Source of the DNA: a virus
Direction: 5' to 3' (one strand)
IMG/VR virus record: IMGVR_UViG_3300027779_000164
Location: 1 to 23,473 of that record
DNA: 23,473 nucleotides
Each line of letters starts with the position of its first letter. Within the stretch, counting starts at the first letter, position 1. A model generated the notes under the pieces. The model was not told the origin of the DNA and ran no database searches. It saw only the letters and a program-made list of their open reading frames with translations. Below, piece after piece: positions 1 through 7,558 of the stretch. The position numbers were made by a program, and so were the translations under genes.

Positions 1-2594
1 CCATCAAATCTATACCTCAAAATGACCACCCCGGAGCCGCCAGCACCCGAATCGTTATTTAAACTCGCGCCGCCACCGCCGCCCGTATTTGCTGCCCCTG
101 CACTACCCCAAGATCGTGAGATGCCGGCACCTCGACCGCCGCCGCCAGTACCACCAACGCCATAATTGCCTCCACCTGACCCACCACCGCCGCCAGCACG
201 AGTAGTGGGTACCCCATCAATACTTGATGATAAACCATTACCGCCAGCACCACCATTATATGAGTTGTTGCCAACATTGCCCCCCACGCCACCCGCGCCG
301 CCACCACCGCCACCACCGCCGCCGCGCCGATTGCCGGAATACCCAGAACCGCCATCGTGCCCTTGTCCAGAAGTTCCAGAACCAACAGGGTTGTTCACGT
401 ATGCGCTGCCGCCACCAGAACCGCCCGCTCTACCGGCTTCATTGGCTGATGAACCACCACCGCCACCGCCAATTGCAGTAATGGATGGTTGCCCATATGA
501 GCCGCCAAACGCTGAATTGGTTCCGTCACCACCTTGAACGTGTTGAAGGGCTGGTGATGCTCCGCCTATGCCGACAGTCACCGCGTAGGACTGAGCAGTT
601 ATTGTGTGGCTGGTCCCTGTGAGATAACCGCCCGCACCACCACCGGCAGCTTCTATCCAGCGGCCAGAGGAGGTTCCATGCCCACCTGCGCCGCCGCCAG
701 CAATCACTAAATATTCAACCGAGATATTGCCGCCCGAGACACCCGCATCCGTCACCTGAAACGTTCCGCTCGATGTGAATGTGTGGATTATGTAATCGCC
801 GTCAACCGTAATCGTGCCACCCGTAGCCGCCACACGGCCACTCGCCTTCGCGCGGTCACCCATGTTATAGCTTTCGTAATCCCACGTGCCCGTAAGTGAG
901 TCATAAGCTCTTTTTGTTTGAAAATAATTTTTATCTGGATTTATCCAAAATTCAATAGTAAATTCATCTTCGGCTAAACCGAAGTCAGCGCGATAAGGAA
1001 TTTTTTGACAACTCCCACCATCAAATATTGTATGCGCTCTATTATATTGTCTATTATTAAAGTTTTTCTCTTTCCACCTTTTTGAATACGCGTCCGTGGG
1101 TAAGGTCTGTATTTTGCGCGCGGTTTCTTCGTTTGGATCGTAAGAAAATGATTCACCATATTTTATTTCTCTCCCGGTGCTTAACTCATGATCCTTAAGC
1201 AAGGAGCCGTCCTTTAATTTTACCGAAACCTCCCCTGAAGAAATCTGACTATCGAAAAAATCATTATTTAAATGAAGCAGGAGAGCCGTCGGGCCATCGA
1301 TAGCAAATTCTGATATAGTCGTAGTAGAAGATTGAGTATGAGGATTAATTACGGATATAGAAAATCCAGCTGAGTTAGTTACGTATATTCTGTCGTTGAG
1401 GGGCGAGTATTCTATATCAGATGAATTTTTAAACGAGCTATGAGAAAAACTTCCTAGTATTTTATCTGTTACTGGGTCAATAACAGTAAGCCAACTTTTC
1501 ACGGGGTTGCCATGCAGAACATAAATTTTATTATTTGTTGGGCAATAAATTAACTTACTAGGCGTAGGCAATGAATCTTGCATAGAAGATAAAGAAGCAT
1601 CCGGATAAGTTTCTCCAAGAACAGGATCAAAATTATATAAATTTATTTCTTTCTCAATTATATTTGTATGTGGATTTAACTTAGCAATTCCGAATCCGCC
1701 ATTTAGATTTTCATAAAGCTGTTTAGAGCCGAACGCGTAGTAAATCCTTTCATTAATTGGAGAGTACGCCCCATCAATATAATATTTATTTTCGTAGGAG
1801 GTAAAATTGCCTATGTAATCTTTTCGCGCAAAATCTTTCGTGCCCCTCCACTGAATAGACTCTTCTAAAGCCCCATCGTAAAGAGCTCGCGCGCTAAAGT
1901 TTTTGACTTTGACTGTCGATTGAGTTAAAGTTGCTGAGCCGCCAGAACTCGCGCAATTTTTCATTGCCCCGCCAACCCAAATCTCCACAGAATCACCAGC
2001 ATCAACATTTACAGTAATAGCATATGGAGTATAAGAAAATAAATCACTTATATTTTTTGGTTTATTTCTATTAATTGATTTGTCTATGTTGGCGTCATAG
2101 CACCCTTCGGAGATAACGTTTTCTAAAGTTAGCGAGCTACTTGAGTTATTTTTTGAAATTTTATATCCATAATAATACGAAGCGCTCGTATCTATAGAAA
2201 TAGAGAATTTGACCTCCACGTTTCCCGAGAATGACGAGTTGGTGAACGACGTAGCTTTATGCATGCTTCCGTTTGCGCTTACGGCGGAAGGTATATATTC
2301 AGAATCGTACTCTGTAGTCACGGAATATTCTACAGAATCATCATGAAGAACGCTTGGGTTAGCGCCCTCAACGCTTTCGGTTTTCTTGGGGTTTAAGCTG
2401 TAAATAAAACGATCAGCATTCCCACAGTAAATTTTTTCTGTTGACGGGCAATATACCGCAGAAATTGGATCAAAGTTTGACACTGCTCCGTTAGAAACAA
2501 TAGGGCGAATTTCTAACGAGCCATAGGGCGTAGCAAGAGAATAAGATTGCTCCATCCTCCCGATTCTTCTTCTTATGTCTTGATTAGTTATCAT
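1..2594 (-). CDS. Partial mosaic adhesin/tail-fibre protein: propeller repeats, LamG-like segment, glycine-rich domain
   Basis: An uninterrupted frame begins at ATG 2594 and runs off the left edge: about 864 codons, no stop. The ATG overlaps the upstream stop (ATGA), the usual sign of translational coupling. Propeller-type repeats (consensus YCPxxxxIY ... IDP) lie near residues 48-68, 275-305, 348-375 and 394-417. A different beta-rich segment separates the first from the rest. A LamG-like segment starts around residue 435 (ALLLHLN) and reaches FTIEFWINPDK near 545-555, then stops abruptly. From about residue 585 follows a glycine-rich domain of the kind opening ATGGTITVDGDY and closing SGVVILRY, with runs of up to eight glycines. 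GC content rises sharply at about nt 900, where this module starts. Likely a virion adhesin (inference). Glycine-rich helices form receptor-binding tips in some phage adhesins such as Salmonella phage S16 gp38. The C terminus is missing. Confidence 0.85.
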   Translation of the reverse strand, partial: MITNQDIRRRIGRMEQSYSLATPYGSLEIRPIVSNGAVSNFDPISAVYCPSTEKIYCGNADRFIYSLNPKKTESVEGANPSVLHDDSVEYSVTTEYDSEYIPSAVSANGSMHKATSFTNSSFSGNVEVKFSISIDTSASYYYGYKISKNNSSSSLTLENVISEGCYDANIDKSINRNKPKNISDLFSYTPYAITVNVDAGDSVEIWVGGAMKNCASSGGSATLTQSTVKVKNFSARALYDGALEESIQWRGTKDFARKDYIGNFTSYENKYYIDGAYSPINERIYYAFGSKQLYENLNGGFGIAKLNPHTNIIEKEINLYNFDPVLGETYPDASLSSMQDSLPTPSKLIYCPTNNKIYVLHGNPVKSWLTVIDPVTDKILGSFSHSSFKNSSDIEYSPLNDRIYVTNSAGFSISVINPHTQSSTTTISEFAIDGPTALLLHLNNDFFDSQISSGEVSVKLKDGSLLKDHELSTGREIKYGESFSYDPNEETARKIQTLPTDAYSKRWKEKNFNNRQYNRAHTIFDGGSCQKIPYRADFGLAEDEFTIEFWINPDKNYFQTKRAYDSLTGTWDYESYNMGDRAKASGRVAATGGTITVDGDYIIHTFTSSGTFQVTDAGVSGGNISVEYLVIAGGGAGGHGTSSGRWIEAAGGGAGGYLTGTSHTITAQSYAVTVGIGGASPALQHVQGGDGTNSAFGGSYGQPSITAIGGGGGGSSANEAGRAGGSGGGSAYVNNPVGSGTSGQGHDGGSGYSGNRRGGGGGGGGGAGGVGGNVGNNSYNGGAGGNGLSSSIDGVPTTRAGGGGGSGGGNYGVGGTGGGGRGAGISRSWGSAGAANTGGGGGASLNNDSGAGGSGVVILRYRFD

Positions 2595-3754
2595 GTGGTT
2601 GGGTTTATATATTTTACATATCCGCTGTCGCCCACTCCATAAATTCTATTATTTACAGGAGAATAACTGACTCCGTTGGTATTTATTGACAAGCTATCGT
2701 CGAAAAATTCCGTTACAGGCCTGACCCCGAAGGAGTCCGCTGGGTTAATCATTTGCATACCGCCGCTTCCCAAAACATAAATCATATTATTATCAGGGCA
2801 ATAAACGAGTTTTTCATAATTGCGGTTTAAATCAATTGATCTCACCGGCGGCGCCGGGTTTGTGGGTGTCGGACTCTGATTAGTCATGTCCATTCTAAAT
2901 ACCCTAGATAAAGGGATAAGCTCACCAGACTCGCCAGAAGAAGACAACCAATAGGAGGCTCCATCGAAAGGGCAATAAATTACATCCTTAGTTTTATGAT
3001 CAGGCTCAAGCCAATCGTGCGCGGACAGAACATGAGCATATGAAATGATATTATTTTTGTTTACGGATATTTGGATATGATTAGAATGAACGCTAACCCC
3101 CGAAGATTTGCTTTGATTGCCATCAAATAAATATAAGATATTTCTTTCTGGGCATGTCCGAAGTCCGGTTATCGCTCCATACCCCAAGCTATTTAAAATT
3201 GATTTTATTTCCGTTTCTTCTTTAGCTCCGGTTACTATTCCTGAATTCGAAATTTTCCCGGGGTCTACCACGGTAATAACAGAAGAATTAGAAGAACCAA
3301 TATAAATTTTATTTACCCTAGGGTTATATGCCGCGCATGCAGGAGACCATGAAGAAGCCATGGTTATTTCACTTTCTATCGTATTATTCCTAGGGTCTAT
3401 TATGCTTATTTTGGTTGGGGCCATAGCAAATATCCTACGGACGCTTGGGCAATACAAAATTAGATTAGCATAATTTCCGACCGCCACGCTTGCTTGAGGA
3501 GATTGAGTTTGCGTTGTCGCGTTTGGGCAGACGATATCCACAAATCCCGCGTTAGAAGATGAATTTGTTCTTACTAAATATAGTTTATTATTAGTCGGGC
3601 AAAAACACGAGTCTTTATAATCCTCGTTATCCATAGAAGAGTCCCGACCCAAGACCGTAACAGAATTAACGATCCCCTTTTCTAAAGAGGAATCATAGAA
3701 ATACTTTTTTTTCGTAATTCTATTCGACATCGATATTGCGTTTTGAATTGCCAT
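2591..3754 (-). CDS. Seven-repeat beta-propeller-like virion protein (YVTN/NHL-like)
   Basis: This 387-residue protein is almost entirely repeats of one unit: [FY]xPxxNxIY, a short gap, then a strand ending near IDP or INP. I see repeats near residues 50, 100, 143, 200, 260, 318 and 364, which would make one seven-bladed propeller. The pattern resembles YVTN/NHL/SMP-30-type beta-propellers, which usually bind ligands or proteins. A Cys precedes the Pro in most blades (YCP), which is not typical of YVTN repeats. There is no signal peptide or membrane segment. The gene starts 2 bases after the stop of the 1263-residue gene and its stop overlaps the next ATG, so it is translated as part of the fibre operon. 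A role as a fibre or baseplate adhesin is inferred from context. The same repeat occurs in both flanking genes. Confidence 0.82.
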   Translation of the reverse strand: MAIQNAISMSNRITKKKYFYDSSLEKGIVNSVTVLGRDSSMDNEDYKDSCFCPTNNKLYLVRTNSSSNAGFVDIVCPNATTQTQSPQASVAVGNYANLILYCPSVRRIFAMAPTKISIIDPRNNTIESEITMASSWSPACAAYNPRVNKIYIGSSNSSVITVVDPGKISNSGIVTGAKEETEIKSILNSLGYGAITGLRTCPERNILYLFDGNQSKSSGVSVHSNHIQISVNKNNIISYAHVLSAHDWLEPDHKTKDVIYCPFDGASYWLSSSGESGELIPLSRVFRMDMTNQSPTPTNPAPPVRSIDLNRNYEKLVYCPDNNMIYVLGSGGMQMINPADSFGVRPVTEFFDDSLSINTNGVSYSPVNNRIYGVGDSGYVKYINPTT

Positions 3755-3756
3755 TA

Positions 3757-6700
3757 TTAATAGTTAGGCTCAAATAAGAATGAGTCCTTGCTAACGTAAT
3801 TACTCATATAGTATATTGTATCGTTTATGTGTGAATATATCGGAATGAAAGACTTTCCTCCCGAGCTCATTACGAAGTCCGTGGGCGCAGTATAAGTTTC
3901 TTCTATTTCTAAATCGTCGGGTCTAACTTTTAGTAAAATCCCATGGCATAAAACATAAATTCTGTCATTACTCGGGCAATAAATCAAGCTTTCGGCCGTA
4001 TTCGAAGGTATGTTTTTAGTAAGTTGCGCGTTCGTGACATCCGCCGTATCACATGGGTATGCAAGGTGGTCGAGATCTGGATTGCAAGGCAAGACGTAAA
4101 ATAAGATGCCGTTTCTCGAAACGTAAAGCATTCTATCTTGTGACGGAATATAAATTCCATCCGTCACGTCAAGCGCCTCTCCGATCTTAACGTAGCCATC
4201 TGGCGACATTTTTTTATTCCCATCCGAATCTTCATAAATAAAATCTATCCCAGTGTCGCTTGCTTGCATGTAATGAGAGCCCGTACTTGGGCAAAAAATT
4301 AGCTTTCGCGGACTCCCGCCATTGTTGCCGAGATAATACATACAATTATTAGAATAAAAATTACCTGTTGGGGCAAGCTCTGGGAGCTCGCCGTGCTGCC
4401 TCGCGCCCGAGTTCACAGAACCGGACCAACGTAACCCCCAGACTGCTGGGCGTGACCACCCCCGCCAGAAAGGCATGTCTTGCGAGACCGGTAAACTGAT
4501 GCATTTTCTGCTCGTCGGGCATAGTCCACCACCCCCCTCGTCAAGCGTTTCCAATCTTTCTGTCCATGTTCTATTCCATGACCCCTCAACAGTATCACTA
4601 GGGAGGGTCCTCGTAGCGTTAGTATACCCCCAGCCCGCACGCGAATGCAAAGCAATTACTTCTCCTGATCGGGGGTTATTGCTAAGACCCGTGTACATGG
4701 AACGAAGCCAAGGCGGATACTGCCACCTGCTAGGCGTCCAGCCCGAATCCTCGGCGTCACTTCCAAGTCCGGGTGGGGTCTCTTTATGTAAGGGGCCCAC
4801 GTTATATCCGCCTTGGAATTCGTCATCAGTCCAAGCGGCACTCCACAAACTCTTGATTTCGGTGATGGATCTTGTTTTAATACTGTACGTAAATAATTTA
4901 AACGACGTTGACGACGAAAAAGAATGATCCGACCACCCGCCGCCACCGCCATAATCGCCGATATCGGGAACAACCAGCCCCCAACTATACTGTTGAATAT
5001 GCTCATGAAATAACATGTGCAAGCTGTTGTCGTAAGGAGAGTAGACTATATCCCTTGGTAGGCTGTATTCTCTTTTCTTCCCATCACCGCTAGAGCGATA
5101 TTGAGGATTACTAAATTTATGTACATTCTCTGTTTGTAGCGTTAGTGGATTAAATGTGCATAAGCCATAATTACCGTCACTTATTGTTGTAACTGATATG
5201 TCTTTCTTCGTTGCGTCTAGGTGCAAAAGTAAAGATGTATCTACTGGGGGCTCAGAACTGAACTGACCCTCTGGGGGGAGGAATTGCTCGTGTCGATTAG
5301 GGTCAAAATACCGGAAGCGTATTGCTATGTTGCACGCCGCCCCCCAAGTCATTTTGTACGTATCGGATGACCAATAGTGTCCGCTGAGACTCGCCGGGCA
5401 CCCCCCGGTACCGGAGTTAACAGATAAGTACGCCAAACCGCCCAGACTAAATGCGTAAAACCAGCCGGCAGGATAATACACACCACTCGCGTAACCCCCG
5501 CCAATTTTGAGCCCGGGTTTGTTTATGGGAGAGGGGCTATAGTATATATACTTCGTTCCTCCCCCGTTGGGATGGAGACCTTTCCACGCCGGCATACCAT
5601 TGTACTCTCCACGATGGGTGTCGGTCAAGAGCGTGAATGTTGAGGACTGGTTCGATGACACATGAGTTACGATTATTTCATTACAATACGGTGGTCGCGA
5701 GCAGTCTGTAGGGTCCGTAATATCGGACATTTTATTTTCTGCCTTGCTCCATTTTATATCATCCATGTAGATGAGCTCAAAGTGGTTACTGAATTCACTC
5801 GCAGACTGATCTCGACATTTTGCTCCCCCTACTACTAAGTCGTCTTTATTACTTCTTTCGCTTGGGCTAGAGGTCACAGCCCATGCCATATCATCTACGC
5901 GCATTTCTCCCTGTTTTTCCCCGTCAACAAATAAGGTCGCCATACTTTGAGGCGCCGCGGCAAATACTACACCCTCTTGATACCCGCTTGCGCAAAGCAC
6001 AGTTACGAAATGCCTGCCCGCACCCAATTTGTTTTTGCTCTTAATTGATCTATTTATGTGCGTTACCGACCCGGTAAGAAGAGAAGGGCTTGATCGCACT
6101 TCTAGCGATAGGTACCCCTGCTTATCAACGGTCAGCCACCATCCGTGAAGATTTCCATCGATCCATCTTATTTTTGATAATATAACATTTACATCAAAAT
6201 AATTATTTGCATCACTTCTGGGAATCCAAGAATCCGTTGGGTTATATAACCATAAATCAATTCTAGAAGTTTTCTCACTCTCAAGTAAATTAAAATCATC
6301 ACTATGAGGAATTTTTAAACTATCTCCACTCGAATCAAATTTTATTCTACTTTTGTCTAAGCCCGATGTAGATCCAGCGCCCCATTGATCATAATCGTTG
6401 CTGTGGGCTGCTCCGTTTATTGTAATAGAATGTTTTTCAGGGCTACTGTCTGTTATGTCGACAGAGCCATCGACCTCGTCAAATGACTGTATCAGTAATT
6501 TAGTTTGATTAGAGTATGTGCTATTATTGGGGGTCGCGACAAATGGGGAGGTGGGTACAGTAAAATTTGCTGTATATCTCGCTAATTGAGATACTCGCAT
6601 TTCATTTAGGTGACCGTCGAAATAAGCCGTTGGTGTCTCTAATCCATTTTCTGAGATTTGCGTTTGTCTTCCTATGTATAATTTATTATACCACCCGCCG

Positions 6701-7548
6701 AGTGCTTCATTTATTCTCCATTGAGAGCCATCCCATATTTCAGTTTCTACATTTGATCTCCAATTTTGATTCGCTTCTGAAACTCCATCAATATACAAAT
6801 CGACACGATAAGAATTCTCTGGGTCCACGTCAGGAACGAATTTTTTTACGATAGCTACGTGATACCAAGTTCCCTCTGATAAAATCGTTGTGCTGCTTAA
6901 GTTAAGGTCTATGGCGTTTGCTATTTTTTCATTTTTAAAACCTTTGACGTGAACTTTCCCTTTGGTCCATCCACCACGAGTAGCGCCAATCGATATCTCG
7001 AATGTCGACGCCACTTCGCTAGGGCCGTAATCTCCATCCCTGTCTTTCGAATTTATAGCGAAGACCGTTTGGTAATTATATAGATTATCAAGATTCGTGG
7101 GCTTGACCCAAAACTCTACAGTAAATTCACCGTCTTTCCACCCTCCAATTTCAAATATTTCTCGGGAGCTATCGGCAGAAAGCTCTAGATAGTCGCCATT
7201 TCCATCGAACTTAGCGCTTCCATTAAAGCTTGAGCTATGATGCTCTGCTGGTGAGATGTATACGTTGCCGCGCTTTAAGACTTCGTTTTCGTATGAGCTC
7301 GAGTCACTCAGGTCTATGTTCGTGATTTCCGTTCTTGTATCGGTTCGCTCGGTGATGTCATGCGGATAGTCTTCATAACCAATATAATATATTAAATTAT
7401 CCGCTGAGGAATATGTTAAAGTAGACCCGAAGGTTTTACTAAAAGTACGAAACGCTGCCTTAGACGCAAGCGCGTCGGAGCTCGAATACTGAAGAGACGC
7501 GTCTATGGCGCTTCTCTCTATATTGTTTTGCGAATTTGTCAGTAACAT
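3757..7548 (-). CDS. Large LamG-domain adhesin / tail-fibre-like protein with propeller repeats
   Basis: A 1263-residue protein. Residues about 40-60 contain one propeller-like unit. Residues about 108-335 form a clear LamG/concanavalin-A-like jelly roll: SAKFDGNGDYLEL, EFTVEFWVKP, GTWYHVAIVKK, DLYIDGV and a closing YFDGHLNEMRVS. A second LamG-like domain covers about 345-605 (IKFDSSGDSLKIP, RHFVTVLCA, ATLFVDGEKQG, IYMDDIKWSK). Residues about 620-765 are a different, Gly/Tyr/Trp-rich module with higher GC. A third LamG opening (TSLLLHLDATKK, about 771-782) breaks off immediately into propeller-type repeats that continue to the C terminus (IVYSPYDNSLHML, LIYCPSNDRIYVL). LamG domains bind glycans or proteins, so host-surface recognition is the likely role (inference). 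The start lies inside a 10-bp tandem duplication (7541-7560); the upstream ATG at 7558 is out of frame. Confidence 0.85.
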   Translation of the reverse strand: MLLTNSQNNIERSAIDASLQYSSSDALASKAAFRTFSKTFGSTLTYSSADNLIYYIGYEDYPHDITERTDTRTEITNIDLSDSSSYENEVLKRGNVYISPAEHHSSSFNGSAKFDGNGDYLELSADSSREIFEIGGWKDGEFTVEFWVKPTNLDNLYNYQTVFAINSKDRDGDYGPSEVASTFEISIGATRGGWTKGKVHVKGFKNEKIANAIDLNLSSTTILSEGTWYHVAIVKKFVPDVDPENSYRVDLYIDGVSEANQNWRSNVETEIWDGSQWRINEALGGWYNKLYIGRQTQISENGLETPTAYFDGHLNEMRVSQLARYTANFTVPTSPFVATPNNSTYSNQTKLLIQSFDEVDGSVDITDSSPEKHSITINGAAHSNDYDQWGAGSTSGLDKSRIKFDSSGDSLKIPHSDDFNLLESEKTSRIDLWLYNPTDSWIPRSDANNYFDVNVILSKIRWIDGNLHGWWLTVDKQGYLSLEVRSSPSLLTGSVTHINRSIKSKNKLGAGRHFVTVLCASGYQEGVVFAAAPQSMATLFVDGEKQGEMRVDDMAWAVTSSPSERSNKDDLVVGGAKCRDQSASEFSNHFELIYMDDIKWSKAENKMSDITDPTDCSRPPYCNEIIVTHVSSNQSSTFTLLTDTHRGEYNGMPAWKGLHPNGGGTKYIYYSPSPINKPGLKIGGGYASGVYYPAGWFYAFSLGGLAYLSVNSGTGGCPASLSGHYWSSDTYKMTWGAACNIAIRFRYFDPNRHEQFLPPEGQFSSEPPVDTSLLLHLDATKKDISVTTISDGNYGLCTFNPLTLQTENVHKFSNPQYRSSGDGKKREYSLPRDIVYSPYDNSLHMLFHEHIQQYSWGLVVPDIGDYGGGGGWSDHSFSSSTSFKLFTYSIKTRSITEIKSLWSAAWTDDEFQGGYNVGPLHKETPPGLGSDAEDSGWTPSRWQYPPWLRSMYTGLSNNPRSGEVIALHSRAGWGYTNATRTLPSDTVEGSWNRTWTERLETLDEGGGGLCPTSRKCISLPVSQDMPFWRGWSRPAVWGLRWSGSVNSGARQHGELPELAPTGNFYSNNCMYYLGNNGGSPRKLIFCPSTGSHYMQASDTGIDFIYEDSDGNKKMSPDGYVKIGEALDVTDGIYIPSQDRMLYVSRNGILFYVLPCNPDLDHLAYPCDTADVTNAQLTKNIPSNTAESLIYCPSNDRIYVLCHGILLKVRPDDLEIEETYTAPTDFVMSSGGKSFIPIYSHINDTIYYMSNYVSKDSFLFEPNY

Positions 7549-7558
7549 TTAGTAACAT

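Noticed and set aside
166-537. Plus-strand proline-rich frame opposite the glycine-rich domain
   Set aside because: It is the exact complement of glycine codons of the minus-strand adhesin; proline runs opposite glycine runs are the expected shadow.
4475-4927. 150-codon plus-strand frame inside the large adhesin
   Set aside because: No recognisable domain and complete overlap with a confidently coding minus-strand LamG/propeller gene in a GC-rich block, where long shadow frames are common.
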